A DNA stretch of 64,000 nucleotides from Rhabditophanes sp. KR3021. Lineage: Eukaryota > Nematoda > Chromadorea > Rhabditida > Alloionematidae. Below, piece by piece: positions 10,822 to 21,968 of this stretch. The notes beneath the pieces are model-generated. The model worked only from the letters and a program-made list of their open reading frames with translations, ran no database searches and was not told the DNA's origin. A program made the position numbers and the translations under genes. The stretch lies in contig CAUJLY010000006.1 in the NCBI GenBank assembly GCA_963281155.1, forward strand, positions 4,216,001 through 4,280,000, read 5' to 3'. Positions within the stretch are counted from its first letter, which is position 1. The number at the start of each line of letters is the position of its first letter.

Positions 10822-13800
10822 ATGATATTTTTTGCTTGGTCATTGATACTGTCGGCAGTAAATTATGCAAGAAAACAAAAGATAATTTCAGTATTATCGA
10901 AGCATTTTTTATCCCCAACTGCATACCAAAATGCAATCAAATGTAGAAGATTAAAATGGCATACTAATGATGAAAGCAAAGCTGAACCGTCAACAACCCA
11001 CTCAAACAATTCAACATCCTATCGTAGTAGAAACTCAAGTCACATGTCATCTGAATGCAGTGAAGACTTAAATGAAATAGGCAATATGAGTCAATCGTGT
11101 TCAGCACAAACGTAATTTTTTGTCCACAATGTACTAATTAAAAGTCATAAATCATTTTAGATTCGAAACAACCAATTCTATTTATAAAGCCCCAAGTGAT
11201 GTAACATCAATTAAGGACGAAGAAGACAATGATGATGATAATAATGAACAAATTCTTTTTTTTACCGAGTATATTGAAATCGTTCGTCAAACATTGCCTT
11301 ATCGTTTATTTGAATTTGAATGGCAGATGGTTGATAAACAAATTACTTTGATTGATTCATTGAAGCAATGTATAGCATCAAAAGTCCCCACCACTATGTT
11401 TATTGTCCATTTGCATCCAGTATCTCATAATAATGTCGAATTATTAAAGCGGGTGTTTGGCGAGTATGCTAATAAATCAAAAAATTACAAGTTTGTTGAA
11501 ACTATTCAAAATGCCCTTCCCCCAATTGACTTAGAGACAGAGGTGGTCTTTAACTTGCCACCTTTTTTATTAGACAACTTCTGTGAACGAATTGCCTACA
11601 AAACCTCAAACTCTCTGGATGTTATATATAAATGTGATCTAGAAACGTTTTACAATGTTGTATATTATTGGTCAGAAAGTGCCTTATATTCTGCCTATAA
11701 TTTAGCTATAGGTGAGTATATCACATGTTTAAGCCCATCATACATTGAAGTTATGTCTGAATTTAAACAAAGTGAGCCTACTTTATTACAGCCAACTCTC
11801 TTTCCGCAAATTTCCAACATGTGCACCTCATTAAATTCTTCTATTGTTTCTCTTAATTCACGCCGTAATTCAATAAGTTCAGGAACAGATCTTCCCCTGC
11901 TAGAATTGTTATTTTTATTAGATCAACAAGACAAACCAATCTCACAGTACACTCCTTCAAAAACATCAGCATTGCCGAAAAAATTGTATCCAGATTATTT
12001 GAATACATGTCAAATGAATCAACAACACTTGTATAAAAGTGATTCTTCTTTGAATAACCACTCACAGCATATATCTCTAACCGAGTCTATGAATGGTGAC
12101 GAAATGCTTCCCACAAAAGCTAATTCAGAAATATGCAAAGCCATTCATTTGCAATCATCCGCATTGCCACCTAGTCCTTGGGGTTCCCTTCGTTCTCTAA
12201 AACAACCATCTCAAAGGCCTCCCATTCCAAAAACAGCACCAAATACTCCAAAACATATAACATACAGAAGTTCACAATTGACTTCAGTCCGTCAAGCTTC
12301 AATGCCTAGGTATGTGTTTATATATGGATGTTAGATAGATTTGCTAGATATTTTTATTTTTTGCTTTTACACTTTTTGATATTTCTTACTAACACATATC
12401 TAATATTATTATTTTTCAATTTAACTATTACGCATAATCTTTGTCGGAATCGTGTATGATATGGTTAAATACAACTTAATCCTCCTCATTAACAAGCTTT
12501 ACATATATACAAATTTCGTGTAAAAGCAAAGGATAAATAACCATTAATTACAAAAATCATCCCCTTTTCCTTAGTGCGTAAATAGCTACATCAATCCCTA
12601 AAAAGAATAAAGTCCTGTTCAATTTGTCAATTTAATTTTAACGATAGCTTGCAGTAAAAATACAAATATCACCATCAGAGGATGCGTATTTTCATTCATT
12701 CTTTTTACGGTTTTGCGAACCTATACATCAACAAACCCATATATTTTTTATTTTATTTATATTCTCAAACTAATTACGACACATTAAAATTTCTTCTGTT
12801 TTTTCCACTCTATACTCTTAAAGTCCAATGGTGGAAAACACAATTAAAATAATATTAAAGAGTATGTGTATGTATCGTGGTGCATAGATATGATACAATT
12901 ATATCTATACCACACCAAAAAACAACACTGTACAGATTTTGAACTTCTGACTTCTATTCGTTTAAAAAGGGTATAAATAAACACTGAAGTGTAGGTACAT
13001 CCTTGTTGTCTATTATGTATTCATGGCCAACTTTTAATTTACGTGTGGTTTTGGTTGTTTTGTAAGATTTTTGTGGGATATTTTTGTTTACACGAGGCAT
13101 ATTCTGATGTTTGAATTGACAGAATACAGGAAACCGCAGGCCTTTATTATTTAGAACATATACATAATTATGATGTTAGAGTGGAGGAGCTTAGCATATT
13201 ATTTTCGAGATTCTTGTCTATACACACCTTTAAACAGTGTTTTACTTATAAGATTGCTTTCTTTTTGTTGCTTTATTTATTTTATTAACAAACATTTTCT
13301 CTTAACTTTTTGTTTTGCTTTTATATTAAACAATTCTTTTTCTGAGCATTTTTGTGCTGTGTTTGTTTAGTTTCGTGCCTTTCTTCCATCAACATGTTTT
13401 AATAATTTATATTTAGATCAAATCGTTCTGCATCAGTTAATGAAAGTCGTTTTAGCGTTACCCCAGTAACTTTTTCCACAAACTCCCGGGCTGTGGTTGT
13501 TTCTATTTCTAGATACACCGTCTTGTCTCCTAGAAACCAATCTAGTAACTATCCTCAACAATTCAGAGCCAGATCTTTTTCCGCTTCATCGAAAGCCGAA
13601 GACAGTGCTATTATCAATAATAATATTATTCAAGCCTCTCTATTCAAGAATAAAATAAACAACAAAGAAATAGAAACTATTTTAAGCATGCAAGCCTCTC
13701 CCACCAAAAATTGGAAAAGTAATATGCCACAACCTAATGGGCTTGCAAATATTGAGGAAAGTAATGATATCCCAATGGTTGAATTACGTAAGGCCGAGGT

Positions 13801-15906
13801 TGAGCCTGGCCATTTTTTGGATATCAAAAGAAGATCCAGGCATGCTTCAATTCAAATTGGCGAGATGAGCGGACTTACTAGTGATGCCGTGCCTCCGTCT
13901 TTTGAAGGTATTTAATCTTTTTATATTGGTAAATTTATCTTTTAGAATTGTCGCAACGCCGCCGATCCCTTAGTCCAAGGCTTATCGCTCACCGCAACTA
14001 CAATTTAACGGAATTGTTGGATCGCCAACTGCCAGAGATATGCGCAAAATCTTTGTTCCGAGTCAACCCAAATACTCCAAGAAGAAGATTCTGCGATTCA
14101 CCTTTGCCATGCATTGAAGATGAAGATTGCTCTGGCGGAAGTTCCTCTAAAAAGGCAATCAAAAATTTGCCTAAGTTTGAACCAAAAAGAATTAAACCAC
14201 GGACTAACACAAAACCTCCTCAAATCGCTGTTTATGCGGGGGACGATGCCATCCTTTATGGAAAGGTAAAGGAGACAGTTTGCTCTATACTACCTAGGAG
14301 CACCTACACCATTTATCATCTCACTAACGATGAAATGAAGTCTGACCATTGGATAGACAAGTCAACCTGCTGCGTCTTAATCTGTGACACTAACACACTT
14401 GATGCCAACTGTTGGACGAAACTTCAGCTTTACTTTACTCAAACAGGGAAAGTAATTTTTCTTTGTCAAAACAGCATCCTCGACAACTTCAAAAATTGTA
14501 AGAGTTGGTCAGGCAAGGAAAAATGGACTAAAAGATTGCTTGGAAAGAAAGGGTTGTCAAGATCCATAAATAAGGAATTCGACTCATTTTTAAAGAAATG
14601 TCATAAGCATTTTAGGACTAATGACGAGATTAATGACACTTTTACAGCCTATGACTCAGCATGTGGCTACAATTACTCTGTTGTCTTTAAAAAAGATAAG
14701 GGAGCTCCATTGTTGCTTTTTATGGAATCTTCTTCAAGTAATGCCATTGCCCTCTTCTCTGACACCACTACCGAAGAGTTAATTGAAGCAAGAAATTCCA
14801 ATGTTCTTAAAGACTTACTCAGAAAAGCTGACATCATCACTGATGGCGACAAGCCGATTCCAAAAGTAGTAAACATCACTACTGGCTATTTAATCTGCAA
14901 AGAAGACAAGCGTCTCTTAAAACTTCACGGATTAAAGTTTAATCAAAAGATGGGCAACAATCCCTCAATTATCTTTTTTTCATGCATCGATGGCAAGGAA
15001 ATTAACTTGCCTAATCATGAGGATGATTGCATCATGGTTAAGGCTGTCAACAGAAACCATAAGATACCTAAATTCGACTTGAATGCTTACTTTAGAAGGT
15101 TAAAAACAAAGACTCTTGGGCATGCCATCCTACACACAGATGTATCCAAGTCTGTCATGAAGGTTTCCAATACCATTACCAAAGAATTGGTGACATGTGA
15201 TGGTATTGTCGTCATAGCCAACACTCAGACCGAAGGCTATGGAAGAAACAGAAGTGAGTGGTTGTCTCCAAGAGGAAGTGCTTTGTTTTCCTTTGACTTC
15301 AATATTCCGATCAACTCAAATCTCGGGCAAAAAATTGGTTTCCTTCAACATATTATGGCTGTAGCCATTGTTGATGCCATTCACACTATCGTCACTTTGC
15401 AAGACTTCCCCGTCAAGATTAAGTGGCCCAATGATATTTATTTCGATAGAAGCTTCAAAGTGGGGGGAGTTTTTTCGGAAACCTGTATTTACGGAGACGT
15501 TTACAAGTGCGTAATTGGAGTTGGTATCAATATCTTGAACCCAAAGCCAACTGTCTGCTTGAATGATATGCTCCCAAAAGATTATGGAAGTCAACTCAAT
15601 ATCGCTGAGGTAATTGCCGAAATTTTGAACAAGTTTGAGTTTCACGTAGTTATGTTTGAAAAACGTGGTTACCAAGCTTTCCTCAAAGAGTACATCTACT
15701 TTTGGCTTCATACAGACGAGGAAGTAACGATTGAAGGAAAAAGCAGATTACCCAAAGATGCCCAACAGTGCATTATCAAAGGAATCGACCAACATGGTCT
15801 TCTTGAAGTAAAGAACAAAAAATCTGGGGAGACTTTTTCTGTCGATAGTGATGGCAATTCCTTTGATATGCTCAAAGGATTAATCAAAATTAAATATGCT
15901 AATTGA
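10822..15906 (+). CDS. bpl-1: Biotin-protein ligase / holocarboxylase synthetase
   Basis: Attaches biotin to the lysine of acetyl-, propionyl-, pyruvyl- and methylcrotonyl-CoA carboxylases through biotinyl-AMP. Exons 10822-11111, 11161-12309, 13417-13907 and 13946-15906 join in phase to 1296 residues. The catalytic domain is at the C-terminus: the biotinoyl-AMP loop GYGRNRSEWLSP (about residue 1074), KIKWPNDIYF (about 1135), GVGIN (about 1168), and the terminal segment with SDGNSFDMLKGL, which closely matches the end of animal holocarboxylase synthetase. The region from about residue 730 (IAVYAGDDAILYGKV) matches the animal N-terminal domain. The first 650 or so residues are a nematode-type extension with a hydrophobic start (MIFFAWSLILSAVNYA) and Ser-rich linkers containing RRNS and RRRS motifs. 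The start ATG lies one base after a TATTAG acceptor. The large third intron holds no recognisable gene. Confidence 0.92.
12310..13416 (+). other. Large intron of the biotin-protein ligase gene
   Basis: The donor is CCTAG|GTATGT and the acceptor TATATTTAG|ATC. They restore an Arg codon across the junction (phase 2). At 1.1 kb it is far longer than the 38-60 nt introns that are usual here, so an internal promoter or regulatory element is possible. Nothing recognisable was seen in it. Confidence 0.75.
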
Positions 15907-16048
15907 TTTCTGACAAATTACATTACAATAATTTAATTGCCCTCTTATTTTGTGGATGGCTTAACCATTACTAAAAACTGTAGTATAAAAATTATTTTAA
16001 ATCATTTTAAATCATTTTATTTTACTTATTTATATATGAAATAATATC
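15907..16048. terminator. Shared 3' flank of bpl-1 and the S28 peptidase
   Basis: The convergent genes leave only 142 bp. It contains a short direct repeat (AAATCATTTT, three copies near 15996-16020) and AATAAA-type signals on the minus strand near 16017. Confidence 0.5.
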
Positions 16049-19000
16049 TTAGTAGGCATCTCCACCTAATCCCAAGAAATTGTTTACAGCATTCTTGACT
16101 AAAAGTCTTTTACTTGTTAAATCGGGCACATCTGATGCTCGTGCAGGATATAAGTCACTACAATGAGCAGTACCGGTAATTAAATAAGACTGGACATTAT
16201 TGGCAGTATCTTGTTTGTAACTTCCTAATGAATGCCACGGATCAACTGAGCCATAAACCATAATTACATTGCTTCCGTTATAATTTGTATTCCCTCCATA
16301 AAACATATTCGTTCTGGCTACATTAGCCTCGATGTATCTTCTAGTAAATTGAGGTCCGAATACATCTTTACAAGTATTGATGAATACATTAACACTACAG
16401 GCGGAATCAAACAGATTATATCCACCGTCGGATGATTGGAAAAATCCGAATTCATTGCAACTTTGCCACAACCAATTTACTGCAGCTGAGCTTCCATCCA
16501 TGTAATTAGCACCTAAGTAATAATCAATGGTATCTTGATATCTATTTGAAACTTGAGATGGACCTCCATCAATATACAAGATTACGTTTTTAAGATTTGT
16601 AATTAAACTAGCTTCGTCACTATTCATGATTGCGCATACTTCAGGGATTCCAAATCCATTTGCGAAATTACCAGTATTGTCGTGACTGTATTGAACAGCT
16701 CCTTGGAAGTATGAATAAATTTCAGACATGAAAGATTGGGCATCCATTTCATCAACAACTTCTCCTTGAGCCCATGGCTTTGTCAAATGGAAGATACCAT
16801 TTAATGCATCTCTTCCACTTTGACTTAATAGCATTTTTTGTAAATGCTTAAAGACTCTACGGATGTTACTAGCACAAGATGATGAATAAGTTTCGTATGA
16901 TTTTTGTACAACTTGAAGATATTCATAAAAGTCTGTCTTAGCTAGGAGTGGACCCGAAGAAGCTACAGCACCCACTGAAAGTTCTGGATATAGTTCACGA
17001 GCCCAAGCAGCAAGAGCACCACTATATGAACCCCCAAAGAGAACCCACTTTGCATTCGTTTCTCCATTAATGTGATTAATAGATTTAATGAAAACTGCAA
17101 GATCGGCCAAAGCTTGCTTTGAAGTCAAAAATTGCAAGCTATCAACGGTTAAATCACCAGTTGGGGAATGGTCTCCGTAAAATCTATGTTCTAATTCATA
17201 AACTTCAGCTCCTGCGTCCTTGGCCATTTGAAGCATTGGAATGGTTTCAAGACTAACCCATTTTAATCCAATGGGACCCTCACCACCTATCATCAAGAAA
17301 TAAACCCCGTTTTTCTTTGAATATTGACTATTCCAGTAATATTTTTGTTCAAAGGTTCTTACATCAGTATTGTTAAAGTGATCTAACATTTGGGTAATAG
17401 ATCCAATGATAACATTTGTTAGTGAAACCCTTCCCTTAATGCTTTCAATAGGTTCTTTCATTCCATGAACCATTCCATTGCGTTTAAAGGAGTGATTTTT
17501 TGGCTCAATTTCAGATAAGAAATTTGGATGTAAACCTAATTTAATTCCTTTTACGGGGCTGGGTGTGTGAGGGTGTGGGATTGGTGCTTTGACATTAGAA
17601 GCAATATTGTTTATAGGTTGAACTTGATGACCGATTGCAAAATCAGAGTCAATTCCGAGCCAATTTTTAATATTTCTAAAGATAAGTTTACGAACATACT
17701 TCAACTGTGGTTGATCAGTTTCAAGTTCTGGCTCCATGTCGGCACAATGAGCGGTATTATGAATTAGGTAAGGAACCATTGTAAAATCGGATGAATTATA
17801 GCATCCTAAAGCATGCCATGGATCCAGATCGCCGTTTGGCATGACGACATTTGTTGCGTTGTAACCATTGGCACCACCATAATTAATTCTAGTTTGATCA
17901 ACAGCTTTTTTAACATAGTCAGAATTGTACTTTGATCCGAAGACGTCAGTACAAAGATCAATGTAGAAATTAAATGGAATCGAAGCTCCCCAAATTGAGG
18001 TTTGAGTGTCTGTAGATTGGTAATATCCAAATTCATTACAAGTTTGGTAGATCCAAGATCTGGAGGCAGAAAGACCAATATCATCATTATCAAAGGTAGC
18101 ATTCTTCAAAAACTGCACTACTTCATTATATGAATAATCAAGGCCTTGATATTTTGGATTTGGATATTTTACTCCACTGGCCATATCCTGAATATATTCC
18201 GTAACTTTAGCTAATCTAAGGATATTATCAGAAATGCCATTTTCCATGATTTTACAAACATCAGGGATTGACGAAGAATCGCGATAAAGTTTGGAATTAA
18301 CTCTGTTATATTGAACGGCTCCCATAAAACTTCCAACAATTGATGATACGAAGTTTTGTGTCAGTTTGTAGTCTAAATCGGTGGCATCCAATGATGGAAC
18401 TAATTTGAAAGTCTTAGAAAGTGCAGCTCTACCATCCTTATCATAAAGTGAGCTGATTACACTTTTCATTCCCTTTTTGATATTGTCACCGCACTTTTTT
18501 GAACCAAAGCTATAAATGGAAGCTTCACACACCTCAAGATACTGATAAAAATCAGCAGTGGGTTCAACTGGGGCTGACGATCCAACTGCACCTACACAAA
18601 GTTGTGGATATTTTTGACGGAACCATAAAGCAAGTGCACCTGAATATGAGCCTCCAATAATAATCCAATTTGGTTTTTGAATGTTGTACTTGATATTCAT
18701 GTCTGTAATGAAAGCAGCGGCATCTGCCAAAGCTTGCTGAGATGTGAGATATGCCAAGTTTTCGGTACTTTGATTTGGAAACGGTCTAGATTTACCATAA
18801 AACCTATGTTCAAGAGCAAAAACCATGCCATTTAACTCAGATGCCCATTTAACATGGGGAATAACTGGCAACACGACGTCATAATACTTTTGAGGGCCTT
18901 CCCCCCCTAATACTAGAAATTGTGGACCTCCATCCTGATACATCTCTCCATTGTAGAAATATCTTTGGGACCATTTCGTTAAATCTGTAGAATCATTATG

Positions 19001-19222
19001 ATCAAGAGCTTGGTTATAATAGAATGTGTAGGCGTCTTCTGGCTTTGTGGAATGAATTTCATTTAAATCTTCGTCAGCTATGAGTTTATGAGTTTGGCGA
19101 AAACCATCGTAAGGTCTTCCGTTAAAGAAACGTAAGGCACTAGGAATAGGCCTGTGAGATTGAATTAGCGAGACTAATGATAGAATAAGTACTGAACAAA
19201 TCAGTATCTGATTAGAACCCAT
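16049..19222 (-). CDS. Secreted S28-family serine carboxypeptidase with two tandem catalytic domains
   Basis: Lysosomal or secreted Pro-Xaa carboxypeptidase/DPP2-type enzyme (peptidase family S28). One uninterrupted 1057-codon exon encodes an N-terminal signal peptide (MGSNQILICSVLILSLVSL) and two complete S28 domains of about 500 residues each. Domain 1 has GGSYSGALALW (Ser about 189), NGDLDPWHALG (Asp about 467) and NTAHCADMEPE (His about 492). Domain 2 has GGSYSGALAAW (about 731), YGSVDPWHSLG (about 996) and GTAHCSDLYPA (about 1019). Both triads are therefore intact, and both domains carry the EHRFYG motif. A linker rich in Pro and His (about residues 540-600) separates them. The start at 19222 follows a TTTTTTAG acceptor by 14 nt. 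The gene is convergent with the biotin ligase gene, 142 bp away. Typical family members are single-domain, so this is an in-frame duplication or fusion. Confidence 0.93.
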   Translation of the reverse strand: MGSNQILICSVLILSLVSLIQSHRPIPSALRFFNGRPYDGFRQTHKLIADEDLNEIHSTKPEDAYTFYYNQALDHNDSTDLTKWSQRYFYNGEMYQDGGPQFLVLGGEGPQKYYDVVLPVIPHVKWASELNGMVFALEHRFYGKSRPFPNQSTENLAYLTSQQALADAAAFITDMNIKYNIQKPNWIIIGGSYSGALALWFRQKYPQLCVGAVGSSAPVEPTADFYQYLEVCEASIYSFGSKKCGDNIKKGMKSVISSLYDKDGRAALSKTFKLVPSLDATDLDYKLTQNFVSSIVGSFMGAVQYNRVNSKLYRDSSSIPDVCKIMENGISDNILRLAKVTEYIQDMASGVKYPNPKYQGLDYSYNEVVQFLKNATFDNDDIGLSASRSWIYQTCNEFGYYQSTDTQTSIWGASIPFNFYIDLCTDVFGSKYNSDYVKKAVDQTRINYGGANGYNATNVVMPNGDLDPWHALGCYNSSDFTMVPYLIHNTAHCADMEPELETDQPQLKYVRKLIFRNIKNWLGIDSDFAIGHQVQPINNIASNVKAPIPHPHTPSPVKGIKLGLHPNFLSEIEPKNHSFKRNGMVHGMKEPIESIKGRVSLTNVIIGSITQMLDHFNNTDVRTFEQKYYWNSQYSKKNGVYFLMIGGEGPIGLKWVSLETIPMLQMAKDAGAEVYELEHRFYGDHSPTGDLTVDSLQFLTSKQALADLAVFIKSINHINGETNAKWVLFGGSYSGALAAWARELYPELSVGAVASSGPLLAKTDFYEYLQVVQKSYETYSSSCASNIRRVFKHLQKMLLSQSGRDALNGIFHLTKPWAQGEVVDEMDAQSFMSEIYSYFQGAVQYSHDNTGNFANGFGIPEVCAIMNSDEASLITNLKNVILYIDGGPSQVSNRYQDTIDYYLGANYMDGSSAAVNWLWQSCNEFGFFQSSDGGYNLFDSACSVNVFINTCKDVFGPQFTRRYIEANVARTNMFYGGNTNYNGSNVIMVYGSVDPWHSLGSYKQDTANNVQSYLITGTAHCSDLYPARASDVPDLTSKRLLVKNAVNNFLGLGGDAY

Positions 19223-20075
19223 TTTTTGAAAAGTTTCTAAAAAAGTAAGAAAATGTAAAATAATAATGAAGGATGAAATAACCAAAAGTGTCAGGTATAT
19301 GTCCTTTATATTTATGCTTCAAGAAAAGTAATCCACCATCATGGAGAGATTATACTCATTATCTAATCTTCCACAAAATTCTTTCCATATTGCTCAGCTA
19401 TTTTAATGTATTTTGTTACGCTAATATCATCAACTTTTATTTTACTTATACTTTAAGGAGTATTAAAAAGATAAGAAGAACATCTTGGTGGAAAATTACT
19501 TTATCATTTTTTTCTGTTCTCAGAACATGTCATCAAAATTAATTTAAACTTGTATAGCACTCCTTGATTAATAGTCATTAGTCACTGTGCTGTTGCGTAT
19601 TTCAAAAGTACGAGCATCATTTAATGAGTTGATGTTGACATTAATTCGTGTGAACTATGTATGGATTTTCAAATATGTAATTGAGATCATAATACCGCAA
19701 AAATAATGTTCAAATAAGTCTAATAATTTTATATGAAAGTTCGAGAATATGTAAATTATACAACTTTGCAAATAATCATCCTGCAATTGAACAACATGTT
19801 ATTTATTGTTTATTCTGAAGAGTTAAATTTGATATACATATAAATTGATTTGCTTTTTTGGACTATTGCGTTACTGAAAAAAATTAGTCATTATAAATCA
19901 ACTTTTTCTGTATTGTACTATAATTTATCTGAATAAAATGTGTTATAAGTAATTGAATATAAAAGTGAAGTGTTCATGCTTTTGAAGAAGCTTCCCAAAC
20001 AAGTCTTAAAGAGAAAAAGTTGATCTCCATGATACCAAATTATGATTTTTATTACTTAATTATTGCTTCTTCATT
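19223..20075. other. Upstream region of the S28 peptidase gene
   Basis: AT-rich DNA with no supported gene. It should hold the peptidase promoter. Confidence 0.5.
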
Positions 20076-20313
20076 TTATAAAAAAAACATATCCGGAAGG
20101 GGCTTTTTATATTTGCTTAAATATTGCTAAAATACATACTGTTCCACACTGGTTATGGTCACTCACGGCAATGTCTTGTCCCAACTTTTGTTTGTGTTCC
20201 TCGACAGTTGCGGCAAACTTCTTTTCTTCAGAAGCATCATGGCCTTCCAAGAAGTAAAAGTGAGAATCTGGGCTAAAGATATGCCTGATGTTGTTCAATT
20301 CCTCGATATCAAT
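20076..20313 (-). pseudogene. Orphan 3' gene fragment (two exons), unrecognised
   Basis: A protein-like segment reads SPDSHFYFLEGHDASEEKKF then VEEHKQKLGQDIA. It ends at a good donor (GCC|GTGAGT, near 20167), followed by a possible 40-nt intron and an in-phase last exon (QYLSKYKKPLPDMFFL, stop at 20076). Upstream the frame opens straight after a TAA, with no ATG and no convincing acceptor. The 5' part of the gene therefore seems to be missing. The Lys/Glu-rich composition differs from chance AT-rich ORFs. I do not recognise the family. It could instead be the last exons of a gene whose first exon I failed to find. Retention of an intron would argue against a retrocopy. Confidence 0.35.
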
Positions 20314-20671
20314 GAATTAATTAATTTTAATAAACAATTTTTTTAATATATTTAATAGACTTGTCATGTCAATTCTTTATATTCCTAGAATCAGCATTAA
20401 TAAGCAACATCTCCATTATTAATCATTTATTAGTCAGTATATTAATATTGTTGAAATATGTATCATTAGTTAAATTGAGATTAATGAGAAGGAGAAAAAT
20501 CAAAAACAAAAACAGAATAAATATTTTGGCATGTTTATTTGGAAAAAATACAAGGAATAATAATTGGATTATTAAAATTAAATTTTACATATATGTACAA
20601 TACTGATTGACGCACTTTTTGAGACCAGTGAAAGTTTGGTATGTATTTATTATTTACAAGTCAAAATATTA
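20314..20671. other. Interval between orphan fragment and 7TM receptor gene
   Basis: Very AT-rich, with only a chance plus-strand frame. The 5' part of the orphan fragment was searched for here and not found. Confidence 0.5.
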
Positions 20672-21968
20672 TTAGCAACTACTTTGTTGCATAATGATTG
20701 TTCTTTTCTTATTAGGCGCTGAAATAGAGCAACTTCTTTGTTTTGGACATAACATGGTTACATACACCAACATCATAGGAAATTGCAACAGATATATGAG
20801 ATAAAAACTGGCATCTGCGTACAAGTAAAAAATAGATCCATCATTTGTTGATCGAACTAGTGAAAATGAGTCGACAGTTTGGAATATATAGTGTGGAAGA
20901 TTAAATAACATTTGTACAGTGGCCATAATCAAGCATCTTTTCATTGCCCTATTTCTTCTTTTACGAGACTTCTTCATTCCGATTTCAGATTGTATTTTGG
21001 CACTTTCATAATATTCATTATTTGTTTTGTATATGTCACTTTGACTAAGAAATTGTGTTGCTACACTTATTTCTTTATCAAGAATATTTGATGATATTGT
21101 GGCAGCTTTACTATAATAGCCACTTCTCAATTTTTCACTTGATGTCAGGTTAAATTTTGACATGTTTTGCAATTTTAATAACAACCCCATATCAGCTGCA
21201 ATTGTAACCACAGAAGGTATTACATACGTCAAAATACTTTCACCCATAACGATCCACTGAAAGTATTCCGCCCTTTAAAGATGTAATTATCAGAGATGTA
21301 GATTTGAAAACTCACTTTACTAGGTTTGTATCAGGCCCACAATGAGAAACATATGCCTCATCTGGTCCTACTGATATTGTAATCTCTTTGATTAAAATTG
21401 GTGAAAATGACTGAAAATAATATTAATTAATTATATTAGAGTGCTGTTATTATCATCAAAATACCTGTGTTATTATGGAAAATAAAGCTGTCAACACCAG
21501 TATTTGATTGGTTTTTGCCAGAATTGAATAAAGCAACGACAACTTCTTGCCTTTACATCCATGCATAACAATTGCAAATCTTTGACCATACATCATTACC
21601 CATCCCCAGTTTGCATAACATGATGTTACATTGATTACGTAAAGTGCAAATTTACACATAAAAAAACTACGGGAAAATTCAAGTAAATTTGTGTTTAAGT
21701 TTACACATAATGCAAAGAGCATAATCAAATGTGCAAAACTCATAGAAACGAGGAATGGAAAATAGTTGGACCTGCGATGAGCAGTCAAAAGATACAAAAC
21801 TCGAAACAAGATGAAAATTGACGAAGTCGTCACCAACATCATGATGTACCAAGAGATGGAAGATATGTATCTCCAGGTATCTATGTATGCCGAATTATAG
21901 ATATCTGCCAGTGAATCATTGAGATCATAATATGGAGTGAAATCATTTGTTAAATTAAATATATCCAT
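20672..21968 (-). CDS. Rhodopsin-like seven-transmembrane receptor (orphan)
   Basis: Predicted plasma-membrane G-protein-coupled receptor of 399 residues from three exons (21968-21465, 21410-21316, 21272-20672) that join in phase. The N-terminus is short, acidic and carries NLT and NDS N-glycosylation sites. Helices visible in order: YIMMLVTTSSIFILFRVLYL; FLVSMSFAHLIMLFALCVNL; CKFALYVINVTSCYANWGWV, followed by YGQRFAIVMHG in the position of the DRY loop; ILVLTALFSII; a helix with LTYVIPSVVTIAADMGLLL; RCLIMATVQMLFNLPHYIF; and YLIYLLQFPMMLVYVTMLC. A long third intracellular loop with KKSRKRRNRAMKR follows helix 5. The paired Cys before helix 3 and in loop 2 (VSHCGPD) suit class A. The layout resembles nematode peptide-receptor-like orphans. 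No ligand can be named. Confidence 0.75.

Noticed and set aside
13170..13370. 66-codon Phe-rich frame in the large bpl-1 intron
   Set aside because: Composition is that of a T-rich intron (polypyrimidine tract) read as codons.
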